A DNA stretch of 5,671 bases from NCBI GenBank assembly GCA_014379235.1, contig JACMMD010000287.1:1-5671 (forward strand), in the 5' to 3' direction. The first letter of the stretch is position 1. Each line of letters opens with the position of its first letter. Source of the stretch: Anaerolineae bacterium (lineage in GTDB: Bacteria; Chloroflexota; Anaerolineae; Aggregatilineales; Phototrophicaceae). Of the stretch, positions 1 through 5,671 are shown piece after piece. The translations under genes and the position numbers were made by a program. The notes beneath the pieces were generated by a model. That model had not been told where the DNA came from and did no database searches. It worked only from the letters and a program-made list of their open reading frames with translations.

Positions 1-1524
1 CCGACAGCCACCATTATTCCCACTGAGACTACTACTCCAACCACTGCGCCGACGGCAACCCTTGACCCGACGATTGCCGCGATGCTCGTGCGCCCGATTG
101 ATACCACACTGCTCGTTTGGACTGCCGACGGTGCAGCGCCGGGATTGAACCAGACCGCGAATCCGGGACAAGCGGCATTTGTGGACAGTGAAGGCATCAA
201 ATCGGGGATGGATTTACCTGCGCCAACGAGTGCCGTTCTGGCTTGCGGCGGGCCGCAGGCGGCGGTTTCGCCGGATGGCCGCTACTATGCCTTCTACTCA
301 GGCACGGACATCGGCGCACTCTATTTGATGATCGACGAACAGCCGCCCTCTCGCGTGACCGATAATCTGAGCCTGCTCACCTGTCTTGGTGGCGGAACGT
401 TCCAGTTCTCCGGCGATAGCAGCCGCTTCGCCTACATCGCCTATGATGCGGACGCCACTCGCGGCGAGTTTGCACGGGGCGCGCTGCGGGTTCATGCCAG
501 CGCTGATCCCGCCGAAGTCGAAACCTTCGACAACGTAGCCGCGTTTGATATGCAGTTCGGGCAGCTTGCCTACGTGACCTTCTTCACCAATGATCGTAAT
601 GAAGTTGACGAAGTGGCTGTGACTGTTTGGGATGGCACAGCCGGACGCGAACTCGCCACGATCAACCCCGACCCCGATTCGGTGGATTGCCGCTTCACCA
701 GCGCGTCACTGGATTTCGCGCCAAGCGGCGATCTGGGTATGATGCTCGGCTATCGCTGCCCCGGCGAAAATACGCAGTGGCGGTTGTACCGCGTGAACGG
801 GACGGATGGCGGTGCAGAACTGCTCGGCTCGGATTTCCAGCCGGGAACGTTCGCGCCGTTCGCCCGTTCGAATAACGTGTTCTTCTCGCCCGATGGCGAT
901 ACGCTGTTCTTCACCGTGCCTGACGGCGTGACGGCCAATACCGTCGCGCTGGCGGCCATGACTCTGAGCAATAACGAGGTGGGGCGCTTGGTCGAACGGC
1001 AGGCCGTTGTGCCGACGTTCTCCGGCGCTGCTGTCGCCACGCCGCAGTTTTCGCCCGATGGCCAGTGGATGGCGCTGGTGGTCACATCACCGAACAACGA
1101 TAACGAACTGCGCGTTTTGAACCTCAACGACCCCACCGCCGCGCCGATCAGTATCAGCGCGGGTAGTCGTGGCGACGTTATTTCCAGCATGACGTTCACG
1201 CATGACAGCAGCCGCTTATTCTATATTGCGGGCGGGGCGGATAACGCTGATAACTCGCTGATGGAACTGTCACTGCCTGCTGGTATAGAACGACGTATCG
1301 CTCGTGGACGCTTCCAGCGCGGGTTCGCGTTACCGCCAGAAGAGGACGTGATCGCGGTTGGCGAGTGGCAAATCCCCGAAGACCCGCTCGAGCCAGCGTT
1401 CTTGAATCTGGTGCTGGTGAATCTCGACGCGGGGGTGAAAGCCACACTGTTTGAAGGCGCGGACGTGGCCGAAAACGGTCAGGTGAGCAATCTGCGCTTC
1501 GCACAGCCGTTGGCGTGGCGTTAA
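1..1524 (+). CDS. Exported WD40/TolB-like beta-propeller protein, 5' end missing
   Basis: The reading frame is open from base 1 to the TAA at 1522-1524, so 507 residues are visible and the true start is upstream. The ATG at 82 is probably internal, because the preceding 27 codons are in frame and encode a Thr/Pro-rich linker (PTATIIPTETTTPTTAPTA), typical of tethers between a signal or lipoprotein peptide and an extracellular domain. The rest carries propeller-blade motifs of the SPDG type at visible residues about 90-93, 137-145 (SGDSSRFAY), 240-244 (APSGD), 296-304 (SPDGDTLFF), 351-359 (SPDGQWMAL) and 401-409 (HDSSRLFYI), spaced like blades of a six- or seven-bladed fold. Four cysteines (about 82, 128, 230, 253) could form disulfides outside the cell. 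No catalytic motif is seen. The likely role is binding or scaffolding at the cell surface, with unknown ligand. Fold confidence is good; function is open. Confidence 0.85.
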   Translation, partial: PTATIIPTETTTPTTAPTATLDPTIAAMLVRPIDTTLLVWTADGAAPGLNQTANPGQAAFVDSEGIKSGMDLPAPTSAVLACGGPQAAVSPDGRYYAFYSGTDIGALYLMIDEQPPSRVTDNLSLLTCLGGGTFQFSGDSSRFAYIAYDADATRGEFARGALRVHASADPAEVETFDNVAAFDMQFGQLAYVTFFTNDRNEVDEVAVTVWDGTAGRELATINPDPDSVDCRFTSASLDFAPSGDLGMMLGYRCPGENTQWRLYRVNGTDGGAELLGSDFQPGTFAPFARSNNVFFSPDGDTLFFTVPDGVTANTVALAAMTLSNNEVGRLVERQAVVPTFSGAAVATPQFSPDGQWMALVVTSPNNDNELRVLNLNDPTAAPISISAGSRGDVISSMTFTHDSSRLFYIAGGADNADNSLMELSLPAGIERRIARGRFQRGFALPPEEDVIAVGEWQIPEDPLEPAFLNLVLVNLDAGVKATLFEGADVAENGQVSNLRFAQPLAWR

Positions 1525-1542
1525 ACTACAGAGATTGAGTCT

Positions 1543-1547
1543 AGGAG
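1543..1547 (+). promoter_or_regulatory. Shine-Dalgarno site of the 86-aa gene
   Basis: AGGAG lies 7 nt before the ATG at 1555. It supports that ATG over the second in-frame ATG at codon 4. Only 30 nt separate this start from the stop of the propeller gene, so the small gene may be read through from upstream. I see no convincing promoter in that gap. Confidence 0.75.
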
Positions 1548-1554
1548 TAATCGA

Positions 1555-1815
1555 ATGTCAGTCATGATTAGCCTTGAATTGCCGGATGAAATGGTTAATC
1601 GCGCTAAAGAAGTTGCACAGCGGACAGGACTCCATTTTGAAACCGTATTGACAGGGTGGCTTGAACGTGGCGCAGTCGATGAGGATGTTTCGCCTTTGAT
1701 TCCCGGCGCAGAATATGCAATTTATACACCATATGGCAATGAAGAAGCGGCGCGTATTTTGACGCAATTCCTTAACGCTGCGGGTGTAGATAGCAACCCG
1801 AAGGACAAGGAATAG
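1555..1815 (+). CDS. Small ribbon-helix-helix-like protein paired with a protease
   Basis: This 86-residue protein starts at an ATG with a good AGGAG site and ends at the TAG at 1813-1815. Residues 3-10 (VMISLELP) look like a short beta strand, followed by two probable helices (about 11-23 and 27-39, ending WLERGA). This strand-helix-helix order is that of the N-terminus of ribbon-helix-helix/antitoxin-type proteins. The second half is different: a loop, then AEYAIYTPYGNEEAARILTQ (about 52-71) with another probable helix, and an acidic/basic tail ending KDKE. There are no cysteines and no membrane segment. The stop codon overlaps the GTG start of the protease gene by one base, which suggests coupled translation and a shared job. 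It could be a DNA-binding autoregulator, an inhibitor or chaperone of the protease, or its substrate. The fold call comes from pattern only; no family is firmly recognised. Confidence 0.7.
   Translation: MSVMISLELPDEMVNRAKEVAQRTGLHFETVLTGWLERGAVDEDVSPLIPGAEYAIYTPYGNEEAARILTQFLNAAGVDSNPKDKE
1807..1811 (+). promoter_or_regulatory. Ribosome binding site deciding the GTG start of the protease
   Basis: AAGGA occurs at 1807-1811, 3 nt before the GTG at 1815, and again at 1801-1805, 9 nt before it. The next in-frame ATG (1863, codon 17) has no purine-rich site in front. This, plus the TAGTG stop/start overlap with the upstream gene, favours the GTG start. Confidence 0.6.
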
Positions 1816-2228
1816 TGGCGCGATTTACCTACACATCCGTAGATAATTCACCAACTAGTCTCATGCCGCGCTTGCCTATTACTCTCGGACTTGGTAGTCG
1901 CTCAATTGAAGTTGTGGGACTGCTAGATACAGGATCGACAGTGAATGTATTGCCGTATGAAGCTGGGATTAAATTAGGTGCTAAATGGAATGAACAGACT
2001 GTATCTATTCCGCTAGTTGGAAGTTTAGGGCGATTCGAAGCACGGGCGCTAATGGTTTTTGCTTCGCATCCACAACTTACACTAGACGCATCAATACGAC
2101 TAGTCTTTGCATGGACGAGTGCAGAAAACGTTCCAGTGATTTTTGGACAGACCAATTTCTTCGGCGAGTTTGATGTCTGTTTTTATCGTTCACAAAGCGT
2201 TTTTGATGTAAGTCTAAGAGAGACTTAA
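1815..2228 (+). CDS. Retropepsin-like aspartyl protease, single domain
   Basis: The 137-residue product has the hallmark of clan AA aspartyl proteases: a hydrophobic strand and catalytic triad, VVGLLDTGSTVNVLP, with Asp38-Thr39-Gly40-Ser41. A second family feature sits near the end: a hydrophobic-hydrophobic-Gly element (PVIFG, 107-111) followed by FFGEFDVCF (115-123), equivalent to the 'ILGxxFL..F.V.F' pattern of bacterial retropepsins. There is one DTG motif and the length is about that of a single lobe, so the active enzyme would be expected to be a homodimer, as in retroviral and Ddi1-type proteases. No signal peptide or membrane segment is seen, so it is probably cytosolic. It starts with GTG, overlapping the stop of the RHH-like gene by one base, and its stop overlaps that of the opposing EEP gene. 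Its substrate is unknown; the partner protein is an obvious candidate. Low GC compared with the flanking genes suggests acquisition by transfer. Confidence 0.85.
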   Translation: MARFTYTSVDNSPTSLMPRLPITLGLGSRSIEVVGLLDTGSTVNVLPYEAGIKLGAKWNEQTVSIPLVGSLGRFEARALMVFASHPQLTLDASIRLVFAWTSAENVPVIFGQTNFFGEFDVCFYRSQSVFDVSLRET

Positions 2229-2974
2229 ACTGCAAAGTCCGCGATTAACGGCAAGTGATCGGATGCCAACAGCGTCATCGGCGTCTGGTGTACGGCACAG
2301 GCTTTCAGCTTTTCCCGCATTTCTGCATCGGCGAAGATGCAGTCTAAGCGGACGTGTGGCATATACGCGGGCAGAGTAAAACCTGCTTCGCTTGGATGAA
2401 GTGTTCGGAAGCAGTCCACATAATCGGCTGCGAGAACGCTGTCGATGGCTTCGTGATAGATACGTCCGCGCTCCCACCACAGCATCAACCGCACTTTGAA
2501 CGGTAAATTTTCTCTCGTGAAAGGATCACCGGAAGCGATGGCATTGAAGTCTCCTAACAGCAAATGTGGGCTAGAAGGTCTAGCGTGAATATAGTCGAGA
2601 TAGGTTCCTAGTTCGAGAACACGCTGCTTTTCCGCACGTTTAAGATAATGCGGCGGAAGGTGAAGACCGTACAGCGTGACCGTCATTTGTGGCGCTGCGC
2701 GAAGAGTCGCTTCAAGTAGTGGACGGCCCGACACGTCGAAAACGTTTGAGGCTTCAATCGGTAAGCGGCTCAACAGGGCGATGCTGGTCTTGCGCCCGTG
2801 CGCGATGATCTGCTGCATGGCGAGACTAGCAGCGAGCTTGTTCACGATTTCGGCGCTGCTGGCTTCGGTGAGCATAACCGCGTCAGCATTGATTTCTCGC
2901 AGCACATCCAACAGCAGATGTTCACGCTCTTTTCCGCCGAAGCGGATATTATAGGTAGCGATTCGCAGACTCAT
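2225..2974 (-). CDS. Endonuclease/exonuclease/phosphatase (EEP) family enzyme
   Basis: The 249-residue protein contains the full set of EEP motifs in order: TYNIRFGG with Asn9, a metal-binding Glu in LTEASS (Glu37), YGLHLPP with His105, LLLGDFNA with Asp142 and Asn144, RLDCIF with Arg209 and Asp211, and the C-terminal SDHLPL with Asp239 and the general-base His240. All expected catalytic residues are present, so it should be an active Mg2+-dependent phosphodiesterase. Family members cut DNA, RNA, phosphoinositides, sphingomyelin or nucleotide-linked lipids, and sequence alone does not say which. No signal peptide or transmembrane helix is visible; the protein begins directly at the first core strand, which supports this start. 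Its ATG overlaps the TGA of the upstream membrane-protein gene (ATGA), so the two are probably co-translated. A weak GGAAA precedes the start inside that gene. Assignment to the family is firm, substrate is not. Confidence 0.92.
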   Translation of the reverse strand: MSLRIATYNIRFGGKEREHLLLDVLREINADAVMLTEASSAEIVNKLAASLAMQQIIAHGRKTSIALLSRLPIEASNVFDVSGRPLLEATLRAAPQMTVTLYGLHLPPHYLKRAEKQRVLELGTYLDYIHARPSSPHLLLGDFNAIASGDPFTRENLPFKVRLMLWWERGRIYHEAIDSVLAADYVDCFRTLHPSEAGFTLPAYMPHVRLDCIFADAEMREKLKACAVHQTPMTLLASDHLPLIADFAV

Positions 2975-5328
2975 GTTTCCGATGGTGGTATTGTCTCCGG
3001 TCTATTGCGCCAGCGCGCCGGGATGAAGCGATCTAAGCGCAGCAAATAGGAGATGCACAACAGCGCGGCAATGATCGTGATAGTGCCGCCAATAATCAGC
3101 AGCGGCGGCACGTACTGGAAGTACACATAATGTTCCGCGCCATCCGGCGGAATGGTGACACCGATCAACCCCGCGATCACTTGCAGATCAGCCGGAGCGC
3201 CATCCACCGATACTCGCCAACCGGGATAGGATACCTCTTGCACCGCGACTACGAGCGGGTCAATGTCGTCGGCGGTCACGCGCAGCGCGATCTTATCATA
3301 GTGACTTTCGACAGTGGTGATCGGCGTAGTCAGATCAACCGGGAATTGATTTGCCGCGACGGCTTCGAGGTCAGGGATAGACGCGCTAAAGGCGTAGCTG
3401 AGTACCGGGCCGGCGGTATAGCGAAACGCGCAGGGCTGCGAGTCGAAAATGCGCGGGCTGTTCGGGATTATGGAGTAGCCAGCAGCGCCCATGTATTCGC
3501 GCCGCTGCGGAACGCTGTAGGGCGGGAGAACTACGGCTGGCAAGCGGAAATGTCCGATAGTATTCTCAAGCGGGAGAACACCGGGCGCTTCGATGATCTC
3601 TGGCAAACGCAGCTCGTTTTCCACATAGACCCACGCGAGATCAAAATCTTCACGATATACGGCAAGCTGCTCGCCGGGATGTTGGTTTCGTAGCCAGCGA
3701 AGACATTCCGCAGCGGGCTGATTGATCGCTTCGAGTCTGGTTTCGTCTTTTGACTCCATCATCACATGATAGCCTGCGTAGAAACAGACCGCCGCAAATC
3801 CGGTAGCAAAGGCGATACGCAGCAAATCTCGCAATGTAGTTCGAGATCTCTCGCTTGATGGCGCTGGCAGCAGCACTCGCCATAGACTATCGGCGCGCAT
3901 GGCAACCAGCACCGCGATCCAAAACGCAGCCATTGACAGTATCCGCCCGACATAGCGCCACTGGCGGATCGGCGAAAAATATTCGTAAATCAGCTCCAAA
4001 CGACCCGCGCCCCACAGCGTAAAAAACGCGATCAATAAAAGGCCGACCACCCAGATACGCCATTCATCTCGAAGCGCCGGACGATAGAGCCAGCGTATGA
4101 GCGGCGGTAGCGCCACGAAAAGCAGCAGCAGGAACCAGAACGGCGTTACATAACCCAGATAAACGTAGCCGAAGAAGCTCCATGTGGGGACGATTTCATT
4201 GGTTAAGTGCAGATCAACGACTGGCTGCGTGTAGGTTCGCAAAACATCGCCCAAGTCAGCATACGTGCCGGCACCGCCTTCATCAGGATGACTGCCTACC
4301 TGTTTGAAATTCAGCCCGACGGGCAGCAGCAGCACAGCGCTAAGTCCCATCGTGAGCGCGCCCGCCAGCGCCAAACGTTTGAAACTTTTAGCGCGGGCCG
4401 CGTTGTCTTTGTGAAACAGGAGATGAGACAGTATCAAAAACCCCATCAAAATCGCGGTGGGCAGCGTAAAGTATAAATTGCCGGAAAAGAAAAGCAGCGT
4501 GAAACTCAACGCCGTTAGCACGATTGGCCAGCGTTTCCGCCCGCGTATCGTCAATAACAGTCCGGCAGTGACCCATGCGATATAGGACTGACTGCTGGCG
4601 AGTTGAAAGTAACCCTCGCGCATCATCGCCAGCATCCCGCCTTTGCCGATCAGCAGAAAGGCCAGCAAGATGCGCCCCAGAATCCGTAAGCCGAGCGCAT
4701 AACCGAGCATCCAGCCGCCGAGTCCAGCGATGATAACCGCGATTCCCGCGCTGACTTTAATCCCACGTAAACCACCCAATAAAAAGACGGGTAGGCTGGC
4801 AAACGGGTTCAGGATAAAAGAAAATGGGTCTTCGACCAGCGGCTTGCCCAATTCCCAATTTGGCTGCCAGAGCGGAATATAGCCGTAGCGTGGCAGTAGC
4901 ATCGCAGCCGAATAGGTTGAACTCGTTATCCACTGCATCTCGTGGCCAGCCAAGCGACGGTTCGGCTCATCCTTGAAGTAGTTTTCCGCGACCCACATCG
5001 AAGCCAGCGTTACGATGGTGATTTCAGCAGCTATCCGCGCTATCGACATGACATGCGTTCGAGAGAAGGCGCGCATTTTCTGTGTGACCGGTGCATCGGG
5101 CGGCGCCGGCGCATTCAGGGCTGCACTGGACAGGGCTATATGCTGGCGGTGCGCCCATTTGCTGCCCGTTATAAGGAGCACGATTGACGGGATGAGGATC
5201 AAAAGGGGGATGAACCAACGATGGTCGATGACTGCCACGACAATCAGAATGGTAATGACTGCTAAGGCCAGCCAACGGCCTCGATGCGACTCCACTTCTT
5301 TAGATTGTCGATTGAAAGGATTGTTCAT
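2971..5328 (-). CDS. YfhO-like polytopic membrane protein, probable GT-C-type glycosyltransferase
   Basis: The product is 785 residues. It has two N-terminal hydrophobic segments (about 19-35 and 38-54), a further one near 92-113, then many more between about 180 and 520 (for example 192-212, 268-303, 318-336, 392-411, 424-440, 460-476, 503-520). A soluble extracytoplasmic region covers about 521-735, and a last membrane helix 741-763 is followed by a basic tail. The first large loop holds IPLWQPNWELGKPLVEDPF (151-169), resembling the 'PLWNP..G.PL..DP' loop of YfhO/GT-C proteins. EVSYPGWRVSVDG (698-710) matches the 'YPGW.V.VDG' signature near the YfhO C-terminus. Known YfhO proteins help glycosylate cell-envelope polymers using lipid-linked sugars; the substrate here is not determinable. 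The start at 5328 is forced by an in-frame TAG 8 codons upstream, though no clear Shine-Dalgarno is seen. It is the first gene of an operon with the EEP gene and a tandem paralogue of the gene at 5444-5671. Confidence 0.85.
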   Translation of the reverse strand: MNNPFNRQSKEVESHRGRWLALAVITILIVVAVIDHRWFIPLLILIPSIVLLITGSKWAHRQHIALSSAALNAPAPPDAPVTQKMRAFSRTHVMSIARIAAEITIVTLASMWVAENYFKDEPNRRLAGHEMQWITSSTYSAAMLLPRYGYIPLWQPNWELGKPLVEDPFSFILNPFASLPVFLLGGLRGIKVSAGIAVIIAGLGGWMLGYALGLRILGRILLAFLLIGKGGMLAMMREGYFQLASSQSYIAWVTAGLLLTIRGRKRWPIVLTALSFTLLFFSGNLYFTLPTAILMGFLILSHLLFHKDNAARAKSFKRLALAGALTMGLSAVLLLPVGLNFKQVGSHPDEGGAGTYADLGDVLRTYTQPVVDLHLTNEIVPTWSFFGYVYLGYVTPFWFLLLLFVALPPLIRWLYRPALRDEWRIWVVGLLLIAFFTLWGAGRLELIYEYFSPIRQWRYVGRILSMAAFWIAVLVAMRADSLWRVLLPAPSSERSRTTLRDLLRIAFATGFAAVCFYAGYHVMMESKDETRLEAINQPAAECLRWLRNQHPGEQLAVYREDFDLAWVYVENELRLPEIIEAPGVLPLENTIGHFRLPAVVLPPYSVPQRREYMGAAGYSIIPNSPRIFDSQPCAFRYTAGPVLSYAFSASIPDLEAVAANQFPVDLTTPITTVESHYDKIALRVTADDIDPLVVAVQEVSYPGWRVSVDGAPADLQVIAGLIGVTIPPDGAEHYVYFQYVPPLLIIGGTITIIAALLCISYLLRLDRFIPARWRNRPETIPPSET
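3015..3135. repeat. Segment duplicated at 5551-5671 (paralogous gene ends)
   Basis: These 121 bases align without gaps to 5551-5671, offset 2536. By hand I count about 25 mismatches, near 79% identity. Both copies encode the last membrane helix of YfhO-like proteins on the minus strand. The similarity resumes at 2971-3000 versus 5444-5473 at offset 2473, so a 63-nt (21-codon) insertion/deletion separates the copies. This is a diverged gene duplication and shows no mobile-element ends. Confidence 0.85.
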
Positions 5329-5334
5329 AATTGA

Positions 5335-5377
5335 ATGCTGAGTATAGCACTAAAATTTAGTGTTCTGTACTCAGCAT
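5335..5377. repeat. Nested inverted repeat upstream of the membrane-protein operon
   Basis: The outer arms are perfect 10-mers, ATGCTGAGTA (5335-5344) and TACTCAGCAT (5368-5377). Inside is a second perfect palindrome, CACTAAA (5348-5354) and TTTAGTG (5356-5362), around a single A. The 43-bp element ends 6 bases before the start codon of the gene at 5328. There is no T-run on either side, which speaks against an intrinsic terminator. It overlaps the probable -10 element, as an operator would, but could also act as an RNA hairpin or end the upstream transcript. Confidence 0.8.
5341..5349 (-). promoter_or_regulatory. Probable extended -10 promoter of the YfhO-like/EEP operon
   Basis: On the minus strand these bases read TGCTATACT, an extended -10 (TGN plus TATACT, five of six matches to TATAAT). 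No good -35 hexamer is present 16-18 bp upstream, as is tolerated for extended -10 promoters. Only 12 nt lie between the -10 hexamer and the ATG at 5328, so transcription would begin about 5-6 nt before the start codon and give a nearly leaderless message. This agrees with the missing Shine-Dalgarno. This is motif reading only. Confidence 0.45.
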
Positions 5378-5378
5378 C

Positions 5379-5398
5379 CATATAGAGGGCGCTATATG
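5379..5398. repeat. Second, shorter inverted repeat
   Basis: CATATAG (5379-5385) and CTATATG (5392-5398) are perfect 7-base arms around a 6-base spacer (AGGGCG). It lies one base from the larger inverted repeat, in the 115-bp gap between the two YfhO-like genes. It could be a second operator half or a weak hairpin after the upstream gene; nothing in the sequence decides between these. Confidence 0.55.
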
Positions 5399-5443
5399 TT
5401 GTTAATAAATTGCGCTATGTGAAGCGGCGATTTGATCCCGCGC

Positions 5444-5671
5444 TTATGTCTCCGATGGCGCTTCGGTCTGCGGTTCGTCCGTTTCGGATTGCCATTGGGA
5501 GAGGCGTTGGTTGAACGATGCCCACAAGCCCCGCCAACGGGCTTTCCATCGCGCCGGGATGAAGCGATCTAGACGCAGCAGATAAGCGATGCAGAACAGC
5601 GCGGCGATGATTGTCACGTAACCGCCGATGATGAACAGCTTTGGGACGTATTGGAAGTAGACGTAATGTTC
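5444..5671 (-). CDS. C-terminal end of a second YfhO-like membrane protein (partial)
   Basis: Reading the minus strand from the window edge gives 75 codons and then TAA at 5444-5446; the 5' part of the gene is outside the window. The first visible residues, EHYVYFQYVP, match residues 732-741 of the 785-aa protein exactly. A hydrophobic helix follows (about 13-32) and then YLLRLDRFIPARW, again identical to the paralogue. After that comes a longer tail rich in Trp, Gln and Glu (about 43-70), about 21 residues longer than in the paralogue, before both proteins end in PSET. It therefore continues as a YfhO-like polytopic protein with this cytoplasmic tail, by analogy with its neighbour. Transcription direction is the same as the 785-aa gene, with a 115-bp gap containing inverted repeats, so the two may be separately transcribed. 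This gene is too short for most ORF-length cutoffs here but its homology makes it secure. Confidence 0.88.
   Translation of the reverse strand, partial: EHYVYFQYVPKLFIIGGYVTIIAALFCIAYLLRLDRFIPARWKARWRGLWASFNQRLSQWQSETDEPQTEAPSET

Noticed and set aside
82..84. ATG at 82 as the start of the propeller gene
   Set aside because: The same frame is open back to base 1 and encodes a Thr/Pro linker that makes sense only as part of the protein; no ribosome site precedes 82.
750..1199. Minus-strand open frame of 149 codons inside the propeller gene
   Set aside because: It lies wholly within a gene with clear propeller motifs, its translation is low-complexity Ser/Pro/Ala without a recognisable domain, and it has no partner genes.
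1555..2228. Classical toxin-antitoxin operon
   Set aside because: The second protein has retropepsin motifs and not those of RelE, MazF, PIN or other known toxins, so I describe it as a protease module only.
2225..2974. Specific naming of the EEP gene as exodeoxyribonuclease III or sphingomyelinase
   Set aside because: The core motifs are shared by the whole superfamily and no subfamily-specific insert is clear, so no gene symbol is justified.
3130..3693. Plus-strand open frame of 187 codons antisense to the membrane-protein gene
   Set aside because: The opposite strand encodes the conserved YPGW region and soluble domain; the plus frame is Arg-rich without a domain, typical of a shadow of a GC-rich gene.
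5335..5377. Intrinsic terminator for the upstream YfhO-like gene
   Set aside because: The hairpin is good but is not followed by a U-rich tract on either strand, and it lies 6 bases from the next start codon.
5389..5418. Short direct repeat GCGCTAT at 5389-5395 and 5412-5418
   Set aside because: Seven bases, only two copies and no regular array; this is easily due to chance and not evidence of an array or attachment site.

Overview
The window most resembles a chromosomal fragment from a Chloroflexota bacterium, perhaps Anaerolineae. The grounds are a Thr/Pro-rich linker followed by a beta-propeller of 'SPDG' repeats, large YfhO-like membrane proteins, and a moderately GC-rich background. Hand counts of single 60-base lines gave about 58-62% GC in the large genes. 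The taxonomic call is an inference from style; there is no rRNA or marker gene here.

Layout. (1) Bases 1-1524, plus strand: the 3' part of a gene for an exported WD40/TolB-type beta-propeller protein whose start lies before the window. (2) Bases 1555-2228, plus strand: a tight two-gene unit, an 86-aa protein with a ribbon-helix-helix-like N-terminus followed, with a 1-nt stop/start overlap, by a 137-aa retropepsin-like aspartyl protease. This pair is clearly more AT-rich (about 42-43% GC on sampled lines) than its surroundings. (3) Bases 2225-5328, minus strand: a two-gene operon, a 785-aa YfhO-like polytopic membrane protein and then a 249-aa endonuclease/exonuclease/phosphatase (EEP) family enzyme, joined by an ATGA overlap. 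It meets the protease gene tail to tail with a 4-nt overlap. (4) Bases 5329-5443: an AT-rich intergenic stretch with two inverted repeats and a probable extended -10 promoter for the operon. (5) Bases 5444-5671, minus strand: the C-terminal end of a second YfhO-like gene, a tandem paralogue of the first.

How the genes may work together. The YfhO-like protein has many membrane segments and a C-terminal extracytoplasmic region, as in lipid-linked-sugar (GT-C-like) transferases. The EEP enzyme is translationally coupled to it and lacks a signal peptide, so it probably acts in the cytosol; its substrate is unknown. The small protein and protease look like a self-contained regulator/peptidase module. 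This pair is the most interesting part of the window, although pairs of small proteins with retropepsin-like genes may already be widespread in bacteria. I see no CRISPR array, tRNA, rRNA, insertion sequence or classical defence system.
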